In this document: one piece after another, positions 12,700 to 19,791 of the stretch
Position numbering within the stretch: the stretch's first letter is position 1
Layout: each line of letters opens with the position of its first letter
IMG/VR virus record: IMGVR_UViG_3300025161_000264
Coordinates: 1-32,060 of that record
From: a virus
Strand: one strand, 5' to 3'
Length of the DNA: 32,060 nucleotides
Made by a program: the position numbers and the translations under genes
The notes under the pieces: model-generated
The model's database searches: none
What the model saw: only the letters and a program-made list of their open reading frames with translations
Told to the model about the DNA's origin: nothing

Positions 12700-14997
12700 C
12701 TACCGCCTGCTCCTCTGCAACTCGGACAACTTGATTCGCGGACGCGGCGCGGGTCGGGCGTCGGTGCCGAACAGCACGGTCCCCTGGATCGATGCGGCGA
12801 CGGCGCAGCCGACGAGGCAATCGAGCCAGTGGTTGTCGAGGCCGTCGACGCGCAGCTTCCATTCGTCCACGGTGCGGCCGCGGCCTTCGGTCTTCACGCG
12901 GTATTCGCTGGTCAGGTGGTCGGCGAGCAGGCGATGCTGGTCGACGGGCGAGACGCCCACCCTACCCGCGCGGCCGAACAGCGACAGGCAGCCGGGGTCG
13001 CCCATCGGCACCGCCAGCCGGGCGTGCACGAACGACTTCCAGTAGTTCGTGTCGAACACGACATGCCGCGTGGCCCGTTTGCCGGTGATGACCGGGATGC
13101 GCCAGTTGAGCCCCACGCGGTCGCCGCGCTTGCGCTTGTACTCGCTGAACGGAATCGACGACGCCCCGACGTATCGCCCATGCGACGGCATGACCACGCT
13201 GGCAAACTTGCTCTGCCGGCAGAACTGGTACACCACGTCCGACGAGCTGCCCCAGTTGGCGTCGATCAAGCAACGGTCGATCCGCACCATCGCGCCATGG
13301 TCGCGCCGCCACTCGCGCCCGAGCGTCGCATCGGTCAGTCGTTCGAGGCCCGCGTAGATCGCACCTTCCAGCCCGGCCCGTGAAGCCATGCTGGCCAGGG
13401 TGCGCCGGATGTCGCGCAGCGTGAAGTACTGCTCGCGCTGTTCCGGTTCGGTGCCGTAGTCGATGACGTAGCCGGTGAAGTCGTCCTCCCACGCCGCCAC
13501 GAGCCAGAACAACGCCTTGCCCTGCACGTCGATGAACATGGTCAACGCCGTCGCGCCCAGCGGCACCTCGCCGCGCTTCAAGCCATTGACCTTCGCGGCG
13601 ATCTGGTCGGCGGTCAGCAGATCGTCATCGACCTGCTCCTCGGGAAGCGGCTCGTTCTGGTACTCGGCCCAGAATGCGGCCTCGCCTCGATCCAGTTTCA
13701 GATTCACCGCGTGCTGGATCGCGGACAACTCGTCGGGATGGTGACGCTGCGGCCAGGCGACGTTCGCACCCTCGTCCATCGCCTCGCGGTTCTGCCGGTA
13801 ATGCTCCGTTGCATCGGCGATGCCGCGGTCGGCCCGCATGCCTTCGCGCCAGAGTTCGGCGTACTTGGCCCACAGCGCCTCGTTCATCGGGAACGAGTAC
13901 ACCATCTTCGTGCGTTCGCCCTGCCACTGCGGATGCTTGTCGCGGTCGAGGATGCGGTCGGCCAGATCGTCGGGGCGCACGACGGTCAGCGTCATCAACC
14001 CCGCGATCTTGCGCCCTGGCCCAGCCAGGCCGAGGATCGCGCCGGCGAGGATGCGTTCGCGCGTTACGCATTGCGACGGCGAGCGCGCCGATTCATCCGT
14101 CTGCGGATCGTCGATCAGCACCAGCGACGGCCGCACCGAAGACCCGTCCACGCGCTTGTGCTTCATGCCGCGAATGCGGCCGGTGATGCCGGCCACGCGG
14201 ATAATCGCGCCGCTAGCTTTGCTGTCTGGCATCGTGGGCAGCACGATCTCGCGTGCCGTCCAACCGATGTGCGTCTGCTTGCCCTGGTAGAGCTGCCCAC
14301 CGGCGCGCTGGTGAATCCCCTCGAGCGCCCGAATCGGGAACACGACCTCGGGGAAATCCTCCAGCAGCAGCTCGTTGTTCTCCAGTTCCGCTTTGATTGA
14401 CTCCAGCATGTTCGCGGCGTGCTCTTCGTCGCTGCCGATCAGCGCGACGAACTCGCGGTGCCCGTAAACCAGCGCCCACAGACAGGCGGTCTCACATAGA
14501 GACGTCTTGCCGCTGCCGCGCGGCATGGCCATTGCGAACAGCCCGCCTTCAAGCACGGCCTGCTCGATCTTGGCGACGACCTTTAGGTGGTCGGGCGACC
14601 AGGGCAGGTGAAACGTCTGCGGGAAGTACTGCTCGCAGAAGAAGCGGAAGTCGCGGGCCGCCCGAACCTTCCGCTCCGAGTTTACGACAGGGGGCATCTC
14701 GCCGATGTCGCGGCCGCTCAGCGACAGCTCGATGTTGCGCTGCCGCGCCCGCTCCTTGTGAGCCTCGTAGCCGGTCAGGCCCCCGGGCTCCGGCTTGGGC
14801 TTGTGCCGCTCGCTGACCAGCCACGCGACGTACCGCAGCAGGTCGATGTTGCGGGGGTCGGCCGTTGACGTGATCCGCAGCCCGGCGCGCGTGCGGTGCC
14901 GATGCAGTTGCCGCTCGCCGATGACTTCGCCGAGCGGCGTGCTGTTCAGCAGCTGCACGAGTTGCGTCGGTCGAAGGCGGCGCGGGTCAATCGTCAC
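12700..14997 (-). CDS. Large terminase subunit
   Basis: The protein has 765 residues. It is the ATP-driven motor and nuclease of DNA packaging. The order is an N-terminal HTH-like domain at 6-66 (RRLRPTQLVQLLNSTPLG, RYVAWLVSERH), then the ATPase with Walker A at 158-165 (MPRGSGKT) and Walker B at about 292-297 (LVLIDD). A nuclease-like domain follows from about 485 (ALTMFIDVQGKALFWLVAAW). The C-terminus is basic. The fused N-terminal DNA-binding domain is extra compared with ordinary large terminases and resembles the small gene immediately upstream, with which it overlaps by 11 bases. Confidence 0.92.
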   Translation of the reverse strand: MTIDPRRLRPTQLVQLLNSTPLGEVIGERQLHRHRTRAGLRITSTADPRNIDLLRYVAWLVSERHKPKPEPGGLTGYEAHKERARQRNIELSLSGRDIGEMPPVVNSERKVRAARDFRFFCEQYFPQTFHLPWSPDHLKVVAKIEQAVLEGGLFAMAMPRGSGKTSLCETACLWALVYGHREFVALIGSDEEHAANMLESIKAELENNELLLEDFPEVVFPIRALEGIHQRAGGQLYQGKQTHIGWTAREIVLPTMPDSKASGAIIRVAGITGRIRGMKHKRVDGSSVRPSLVLIDDPQTDESARSPSQCVTRERILAGAILGLAGPGRKIAGLMTLTVVRPDDLADRILDRDKHPQWQGERTKMVYSFPMNEALWAKYAELWREGMRADRGIADATEHYRQNREAMDEGANVAWPQRHHPDELSAIQHAVNLKLDRGEAAFWAEYQNEPLPEEQVDDDLLTADQIAAKVNGLKRGEVPLGATALTMFIDVQGKALFWLVAAWEDDFTGYVIDYGTEPEQREQYFTLRDIRRTLASMASRAGLEGAIYAGLERLTDATLGREWRRDHGAMVRIDRCLIDANWGSSSDVVYQFCRQSKFASVVMPSHGRYVGASSIPFSEYKRKRGDRVGLNWRIPVITGKRATRHVVFDTNYWKSFVHARLAVPMGDPGCLSLFGRAGRVGVSPVDQHRLLADHLTSEYRVKTEGRGRTVDEWKLRVDGLDNHWLDCLVGCAVAASIQGTVLFGTDARPAPRPRIKLSELQRSRR

Positions 14998-15214
14998 GTC
15001 CGGACATCTCCCGAATCAGCCATGCGGCGTACCACACAAGGTTGATCGTCCCGTCGGCGTTCGTCGGCGCGCCGGCGTCGACGTCCGCCTGGATCATCTC
15101 GGCCGTGACGCGCGTTCCGCCCGCAGCGCTGAGCAAGCGCGCCGCGTCGGCCACGGGCAGCGCCGTGGGGTTCAGCGTGGGTCTGTTAGGTTGGGTAAAG
15201 ACGTCCCCTGGCAT
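14987..15214 (-). CDS. Small HTH-like protein, possible terminase small subunit
   Basis: The protein has 75 residues from the ATG at 15214, with ribosome site GGAGG 8 bases upstream. It contains LPVADAARLLSAAGGTRVTA and ends NLVWYAAWLIREMSGRDD. The spacing and the final WYAAWLI motif parallel the N-terminal domain of the large terminase (RYVAWLV). It overlaps the terminase start. A DNA-recognition role as small terminase is plausible from position, though it is short for that family. The frame extends upstream through a hairpin that I exclude. Confidence 0.6.
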   Translation of the reverse strand: MPGDVFTQPNRPTLNPTALPVADAARLLSAAGGTRVTAEMIQADVDAGAPTNADGTINLVWYAAWLIREMSGRDD

Positions 15215-15232
15215 TACGCCGCCCTCCGCCAA

Positions 15233-15253
15233 GCAGGCACACACCTTGCCTGC
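15233..15253. repeat. Hairpin P8 upstream of the small HTH gene
   Basis: GCAGGC at 15233 pairs with GCCTGC at 15248 around a 9-base loop. It sits in the leader of the minus-strand late operon and is related in sequence to the dispersed CCTGCCTG palindromes. Confidence 0.4.
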
Positions 15254-15318
15254 GGCCCGTCGCCCCAAGGCAGTCCGTGTGCCTGACATGGCTGAATCTC
15301 GCGTCGGTACATGGAAAA

Positions 15319-15355
15319 GAATCTGCGAATTCCGGCCGGAATTGCGGCCAGATTC
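15319..15355. promoter_or_regulatory. Nested palindrome in divergent intergenic region
   Basis: The core AATTCCGGCCGGAATT (15328-15343) is a perfect 16-bp palindrome. It is flanked by an outer inverted repeat, GAATCTG (15319) and CAGATTC (15349). It lies in the 215-bp gap between the leftward late operon (start 15214) and the rightward cassette (start 15430), where control of both would be expected. Operator function is inferred. Confidence 0.55.
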
Positions 15356-15429
15356 GCTTGATCCCGTTCGCGGAACTTGCCCTCATGTGGTTGTACGCGA
15401 TGGGTGTACCCAACGCGAAGGAGATGAAC

Positions 15430-15639
15430 ATGACGAAGAGGAACGACACGACACAAGACCTTCGAAACCTGCCGGCGGGAACGCTGGTCGTATCCACGCT
15501 CGACGGCGAACCCGGCCGGATCGTCGAGGTCTGCACGCAAAACCGCAGCCGCACGAAGGCGACGTCCTACGTCGTGCTGACCAACGACGGCCGCGAGATC
15601 TGGGATGTCAGCGACATCATTCTGCCCACGAACGACTGA
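15430..15639 (+). CDS. Small protein of unknown function, first gene of plus-strand cassette
   Basis: The protein has 69 residues. The ATG at 15430 is chosen because AAGGAG ends 6 bases before it. Another ATG at 15424 overlaps that ribosome site. The sequence reads LPAGTLVVSTLDGEPGRIVE, then TSYVVLTNDGREIWDVSDII, a small beta-rich pattern suggesting an SH3-like barrel. No family is recognised. It is followed by two small paralogous genes on the same strand. Confidence 0.7.
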   Translation: MTKRNDTTQDLRNLPAGTLVVSTLDGEPGRIVEVCTQNRSRTKATSYVVLTNDGREIWDVSDIILPTND

Positions 15640-15657
15640 TCGAAAGGAGCATCGACC

Positions 15658-15879
15658 GTGACTATCAAATGCAGGACCAGAGAGTTCAAAACCTACGAAG
15701 AGGCGGAGGCCTACGCCGACCAGCGGGGCGGTGCCGCGCTGAGCATGCCCGGAGGCCGATTTCTGGCGATCAGCGCCCGCGATTGCGAACGCATCGACAA
15801 GGTCGGCGGACCGGAAACCGCGCGGTTCATCGGCCGGCGGCTGCGCGGCGGGATTCGAATCATCGCGGTCGGCCGCTGA
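15658..15879 (+). CDS. Small protein of unknown function, paralogue of 15904-16125
   Basis: The protein has 73 residues from a GTG at 15658, with AAAGGAG 8 bases upstream. It begins MTIKCRTREFKTYEEAEAYA and ends GGIRIIAVGR. Aligned to its downstream neighbour it shares the MTI start, an F-x-T-x-x-EA helix, RG-x-A, a serine-x-x-D-x-x-R segment and a final strand. This copy is basic at its C-terminus while the neighbour is acidic. The function is unknown. Confidence 0.7.
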   Translation: MTIKCRTREFKTYEEAEAYADQRGGAALSMPGGRFLAISARDCERIDKVGGPETARFIGRRLRGGIRIIAVGR

Positions 15880-15903
15880 TCGGCCGCCGCACGAGGAACG
15901 ACC

Positions 15904-16125
15904 ATGACCATCGAGTTCCAGGCAATCGACTTCGAGACGGCCCACGAGGCCATTCAGTGGACCGAGGCCGACGGGCGCGGCGTGGCGATTCTGCTCGACG
16001 GCCCGAAGGTGGTATCGCAGGCCGACGCCGACCGCCTCGAAGCCGCCGGCGTCGAGTTCGCGTACCTGCATGACCACGAGATGCCGGACGGCAGCCACCG
16101 CATCGTGACCGTCCCGGTGAACTGA
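15904..16125 (+). CDS. Small acidic protein, paralogue of 15658-15879
   Basis: The protein has 73 residues with GAGGA before the ATG. It begins MTIEFQAIDFETAHEAIQWT and contains VVSQADADRLEAAGVEFAYL and a final HRIVTVPVN strand. It is strongly acidic. Its length and pattern match the previous gene, indicating tandem duplication. Small acidic proteins in phage accessory regions are sometimes DNA mimics, but nothing specific shows that here. Confidence 0.7.
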   Translation: MTIEFQAIDFETAHEAIQWTEADGRGVAILLDGPKVVSQADADRLEAAGVEFAYLHDHEMPDGSHRIVTVPVN

Positions 16126-16185
16126 GCGACAACGCCGCGTCGCGTTGACGCGGCAGAACAAGGCGATTGCGAACAGGAGAACCTC

Positions 16186-17076
16186 ATGAAGAAAGACCAG
16201 GTCCAGATTGGCGGGACGTATGTCGCCAAGATCTCCGGCAGGCTTGCTACGGTGCAAATCGATGCGGAGAGCCGGTTCGGAGGTTGGGACGCCACGAACG
16301 TCTCGACCCACCGCAAGGTTCGCATCAAGAGCGCCCAGCGACTGCGCCGCGACGCGGCGACGTTGGCGAGCACAGAAGCGCCCGTTGTCGCCGATCTGCC
16401 GCCGCAGGACATCGACGAGCGGATCGCTGTTGCGCCGCCCAGCATCGTGCCCTACGAACAGCGACGGGCCCACGCCGAGGCGGCCGACGACGACGGGCCG
16501 CGATACGACCCGTCGCGCTGCGCGACGAAGCGCTGCCGGGGTACGCCCGTGATGACGTACCTCGAACGACCGCTGTGCCAGGCGTGCTGGGAACGGCACT
16601 GCCGCGAGGAACAGTCCAGCGAAGTCAGTGAGAACGCCTGCCTGCCGGCAGGCACGGCGGACGACGCGTGTCGCCCGACCGGGGAACCGGAAGCCCCAGA
16701 ACAGGAGAACGAGATGTCCAAGAAGATGTCCACGAAGAAGCAGTCCACCAAGAAGCAGACCAAGGCCCCGCCCGTCGCGGCGAAGGCCAAGGCCGAGAAG
16801 AAGGCCGCCGCGCCGAAGGCGAAGGCGACGACGGACCAGAAGCCGAAGCGCGTCAGCGCCCTGGATGCCGCTGCCGTGGTCCTGAAGAAGGCCGGCAAGC
16901 CGATGCGGGCCCAGGAACTGATCGCCGCGATGGCCGAGCAGAACCTGTGGACCAGCCCCGGCGGCAAGACGCCGCACGCGACGTTGTACGCCGCCATGAT
17001 GCGCGAAGAGCGCGAAAAGAAGGGCGAGGCCCGGTTCAAGAAGGTGGACCGGGGCCAGTTCGCGTTCAACGGCTAG
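16186..17076 (+). CDS. HARE-HTH domain protein with N-terminal SH3-like and zinc-binding parts
   Basis: The frame has 296 residues; AGGAG lies 6 bases before the ATG. Residues 1-55 form a beta-rich domain (VQIGGTYVAKISGRLATVQI). At about 113-140 a cysteine cluster (CATKRC, CQACWERHC) suggests zinc binding. About 180-222 is lysine/alanine-rich, like a histone-type linker. Residues 225-296 are a winged-helix HARE-HTH domain (ALDAAAVVLKKAGKPMRAQE, then YAAMMREEREKKGEARFKKV), so the protein probably binds nucleic acid. A second strong ribosome site (AGGAG, then ATG at 16714) starts MSKKMSTKKQSTKK in the same frame. A palindrome lies just before it, so this may be two genes joined by repeat insertion. 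Confidence 0.75.
   Translation: MKKDQVQIGGTYVAKISGRLATVQIDAESRFGGWDATNVSTHRKVRIKSAQRLRRDAATLASTEAPVVADLPPQDIDERIAVAPPSIVPYEQRRAHAEAADDDGPRYDPSRCATKRCRGTPVMTYLERPLCQACWERHCREEQSSEVSENACLPAGTADDACRPTGEPEAPEQENEMSKKMSTKKQSTKKQTKAPPVAAKAKAEKKAAAPKAKATTDQKPKRVSALDAAAVVLKKAGKPMRAQELIAAMAEQNLWTSPGGKTPHATLYAAMMREEREKKGEARFKKVDRGQFAFNG
16639..16654. repeat. Perfect GC palindrome P4 (TGCCTGCCGGCAGGCA)
   Basis: This 16-bp perfect palindrome lies inside the HARE-HTH gene, in frame (encoding ACLPAG), about 60 bases before the internal start at 16714. Confidence 0.75.
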
Positions 17077-17096
17077 GCACATTTCATTCACCTCTC

Positions 17097-17124
17097 CAAC
17101 GCCTCCGCGACGACGGGGGCGTTG
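17097..17124 (+). terminator. Hairpin after the HARE-HTH gene
   Basis: CAACGCCTCC pairs with GGGGGCGTTG (one G-T wobble) around an 8-base loop, 20 bases after the stop at 17076. No T-run follows, so it is a possible but not classical terminator. The remaining gap to 17242 would then hold a separate promoter for the protease gene. Confidence 0.5.
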
Positions 17125-17241
17125 CTCCGGCCTCCAAGCCAACCCGCCCGTACCGATGACATGCATTGGCCAATCCGCGCTGGTAGGATTCCATCGTCTG
17201 CACAGAACGATGATCACTTGGGGCGGCCTACGAGGTGAACT

Positions 17242-17931
17242 ATGGCGCGAATCCGCATTGCAAGCCGGCTTGGCGGCGCACCTCGACGACCCAATTACCT
17301 TCGCGTCTTCGTCCTGGAGTGCCCCAACCCTCTGGATGCACTTGAGGGCCGCTCCGAGGGACCTGCGTTGGCTGCGATCGGAAAACTGATCGGCCATGAG
17401 GTGATTACCTTTTTCGTGCGGTCCAAGCGTGAACTCAAGGAGACTTGCGGATACGTCGCGAGCATCGATGCCGGCAGCGGGCCGGACCGTCCGCTTTGCC
17501 TTCACATCAGTGCCCACGGAAACAGCCAAGGGCTCGGCTTCGGCGGTGACACAGTCGCTTGGACGGAACTCAGTGAAGCAATCACGGCATTCATAAGTCC
17601 CGCCATGCAGCACAAGGGAAAGCGAATAATCGTTCTTTCCGCCTGCCATGCGGACAAGCAGCAGCTTACGACGACGATTCAGAAGATCATCAAGTCTGGA
17701 AATAACGTCTCGCCTCCGAAGTACCTTTTCTGCGCATCCGGGAATGTCGCATGGCAGAACGCTGCGGTGGGATGGACGTTGTTTTATCACCTGCTCCCGG
17801 ATGTCAACCTCGACAAGAAGGAGGCTGTCCAAGGCGTCTTGAACAAGATCAAGTCCGTCGGAGTCGCGCAGTTCGTTTACTTTCGCTGGGATGAATCGAA
17901 GAAGCGCTACCTGCGATTCGCGGCGACGTGA
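17242..17931 (+). CDS. Caspase/CHAT-like cysteine protease (predicted)
   Basis: The protein has 229 residues; GAGGTGAACT precedes the ATG. The core reads LCLHISAHGNSQGLGFGG, with His92 in an AHG context. About 40 residues later comes KRIIVLSACHADKQQ with Cys135. This His-Gly then Ser-Ala-Cys order on successive strands is the catalytic layout of caspase/CHAT-fold (clan CD) peptidases. The N-terminus (NYLRVFVLECPNPLDAL) is a typical first strand plus loop. No fused sensor domain is present. The stretch is less GC-rich than its neighbours, and the gene is opposite to the phage operons. Such proteases occur in bacterial defence and cell-suicide systems, so a cargo defence role is inferred. Catalysis is not shown. 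Confidence 0.65.
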   Translation: MARIRIASRLGGAPRRPNYLRVFVLECPNPLDALEGRSEGPALAAIGKLIGHEVITFFVRSKRELKETCGYVASIDAGSGPDRPLCLHISAHGNSQGLGFGGDTVAWTELSEAITAFISPAMQHKGKRIIVLSACHADKQQLTTTIQKIIKSGNNVSPPKYLFCASGNVAWQNAAVGWTLFYHLLPDVNLDKKEAVQGVLNKIKSVGVAQFVYFRWDESKKRYLRFAAT

Positions 17932-17966
17932 GAGCCCACGACTATTCGACAAAGGTGTAATCATGC

Positions 17967-19283
17967 TCAGCTCTCCACCGCCGCCACTTCGATTCGCTCC
18001 GCCTTCCGGCCCGTGAACTTCTCCCATCGCTGCACGATCACGTCTGCATACAGCGCATCAAGCTCCATCAAGAACGCCCGACGCCCGGTCTGCTCGGCGG
18101 CGATCAGCGTCGACCCGCTGCCGCCGAACAGGTCGAGCACGTTCTCACCGGCGCGCGACGAGTACTGCATCGCCCGCACGGCCAACTCGACCGGCTTCTC
18201 GGTCAGGTGGATCATGGACTGCGGGTTGACCTTCTTGACCGACCAGACGTCCGGCACGTTGTTCGGCCCGAGAAAGACGTGGGCCGCACCCTCGCGCCAT
18301 CCATAGAATGCCCACTCGTGGTTGCCCATGAAGTCCTTGCGCGTCAGCACCGGATGCTCCTTGACCCAGATGATCGCCTGCGAGAAGTACAGGCCGCAGG
18401 CCTTCAGCACCGGCGGATAGTTGCCGCAGTTGGCGTAGCCGCCCCAGATGTAGAAGCCGCGCCCGGGCGCGAGTACGCGGGCGATGTTGCCGAACCACGC
18501 GTGCAACAGCTTGTCGAACTCCCCGTCGCTGACGAAGTCGTTGGCGAGCGGCCGGTCCTTCGGGCGCAGCTTCGTCGTGGTCGCTTTCTTCACGCCCTGC
18601 CGTGCGACATCAAAACCCTGGTGATGCATGAGGCCCGGCTCGCCGAACGACGACAGCCCGGCGGCGATGGCGTTGTTGCTGCGAGGCTCGACCCGCACGT
18701 TGTACGGCGGATCGGTGTTGACCAGATGGATCGCCGCGCCGTCGAGGAGGTGATTCACGTCGGCGGCGCTGGAGCTGTCGCCGCACAGCAACCGGTGCCC
18801 GCCGAGCACCCACAGGTCGCCCGGTTGCGTGATCGCCTCGTCCGGCGGCTCGGGTACGTCGTCCGGGTCGGTCAGCCCCTGCTTCACGCCGGGGTCGAGC
18901 ATGACGGCCAGCTCGTCGGCGTCGAATCCGAGTAGCGACCAATCAATGCCGGCGTCCTTCAACTCGGCCAGCTCGATCGGCAGCAGTTCGAGGTTCCACT
19001 CCGCCAGCTCAGCCGTTTTGTTGTCGGCGATGCGGTACGCCCGAATCTGTTCTGGCGTCAGGTCCGTCGCCAAGTGGACCGGCACCTCGGTCAGTCCCAG
19101 CTTCTGCGCCGCGCGGTACCGCGTATGCCCGCAGACGATGACGCCGTCCACGTCAACAACGATGGGTTGGCGGAACCCGAATCGCCGAATCGATTCGGCC
19201 ACGGCGTCCACCGCCGCGTCGTTCAGCCGCGGGTTACCTGGGTACGGTTTGATGTCGGCCAGCGGCCGGAGTTCGATGTTCAC
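17967..19283 (-). CDS. ParB-domain DNA methyltransferase (adenine-N6 or cytosine-N4)
   Basis: The protein has 438 residues from a GTG at 19283, with GGAGGT 4 bases upstream. Residues 1-90 are a ParB-N/sulfiredoxin-like domain (IKPYPGNPRLND, GVIVCGHTRYRAAQKLG). The methylase domain has catalytic motif IV DPPY at 191-194 and the SAM-binding motif I (VLDLFGGSGSTLIAAEQ) near the C-terminus. Motif IV before motif I is the beta-class order. Phage proteins with this fusion modify the phage's own DNA, probably against restriction. No endonuclease partner is nearby. It converges on the protease gene at its 3' end. Confidence 0.9.
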   Translation of the reverse strand: MNIELRPLADIKPYPGNPRLNDAAVDAVAESIRRFGFRQPIVVDVDGVIVCGHTRYRAAQKLGLTEVPVHLATDLTPEQIRAYRIADNKTAELAEWNLELLPIELAELKDAGIDWSLLGFDADELAVMLDPGVKQGLTDPDDVPEPPDEAITQPGDLWVLGGHRLLCGDSSSAADVNHLLDGAAIHLVNTDPPYNVRVEPRSNNAIAAGLSSFGEPGLMHHQGFDVARQGVKKATTTKLRPKDRPLANDFVSDGEFDKLLHAWFGNIARVLAPGRGFYIWGGYANCGNYPPVLKACGLYFSQAIIWVKEHPVLTRKDFMGNHEWAFYGWREGAAHVFLGPNNVPDVWSVKKVNPQSMIHLTEKPVELAVRAMQYSSRAGENVLDLFGGSGSTLIAAEQTGRRAFLMELDALYADVIVQRWEKFTGRKAERIEVAAVES

Positions 19284-19627
19284 GTTGACCTCCTTGTCTC
19301 GCCTTGCGGCCCATCCGTCAGGCCGCGTTGTTCGCACTCGTCGCGGCTACGCGCCGCGTCCCCTTGGCTCCAGACGCGCAGGAACGCCGCCGCGGGCCAA
19401 CGGGGCGGCCAGCCGTAGGCCGGTACGCTCCGGCGGCGTCCGTCGGCCCACGGCCCAACGGGGCGCGTCCTGGGGCGGCTTGGCCGGCACTCGGACCGTT
19501 GAAAGAAAGTCTGTCTGGATTCGCGGCTGTTCCCGCGGGCCTCGGCGGCCGTTCTCGGCCGGGTAGGACCCGCAACGCCTGCAATCCCCCGCAATACACG
19601 CACGCCGGAACGAAGTTCGTAAGGTGG

Positions 19628-19654
19628 CGCGCGTCGAGTACTATTCGACGCGCG
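19628..19654. repeat. Inverted repeat CGCGCGTCGA / TCGACGCGCG
   Basis: Ten-base perfect arms surround a 7-base loop (GTACTAT). The arm sequence recurs in the second inverted repeat 23 bases further right, forming a small cluster of TCGACGCG sites. Confidence 0.7.
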
Positions 19655-19676
19655 ACCTGCACTACCGACGCGTCGT

Positions 19677-19725
19677 CGCGTCGAGTAGTGCAAGGGGGGG
19701 TTATAGGGGGGGACTACTCGACGCG
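19677..19725. repeat. Inverted repeat CGCGTCGAGTAGT / ACTACTCGACGCG enclosing G-runs
   Basis: Thirteen-base perfect arms surround a 23-base spacer with two runs of seven G separated by TTATA. An additional CACTAC / GTAGTG pair (19660-19665 and 19685-19690) overlaps the left arm, so alternative hairpins can form. Confidence 0.7.
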
Positions 19726-19791
19726 CGACGCGCCGTACCCGTTGTGCCCTGACTCGCAACGACTGCAACGGCACGAAAAAGCGGCAATGGT

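Larger units (their letters stand above)
19284..19791. other. 508-bp non-coding region with inverted repeats
   Basis: I see no convincing gene here. Frames are open on both strands, but they read as arginine/proline/glycine-rich shadows without domain patterns. The right half holds two strong inverted repeats and two runs of seven G. It lies between the primase-helicase gene and the methyltransferase gene. Origin, operator or terminator functions are all possible. Confidence 0.6.

Noticed and set aside
17097-17124. Classical rho-independent terminator
   Set aside because: A good hairpin is present but no T-run follows, so it is given only moderate confidence.
17242-17931. Toxin-antitoxin or full caspase-based defence operon
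   Set aside because: No partner with a sensor, nucleotide cyclase or antitoxin pattern was recognised next to the protease, so only the protease itself is called.
15214-18027. A very long minus-strand open frame of about 937 codons
   Set aside because: It lies antisense to a row of plus-strand genes that have ribosome sites and recognisable domains. Its product has no domain pattern; it is a GC-rich shadow frame.
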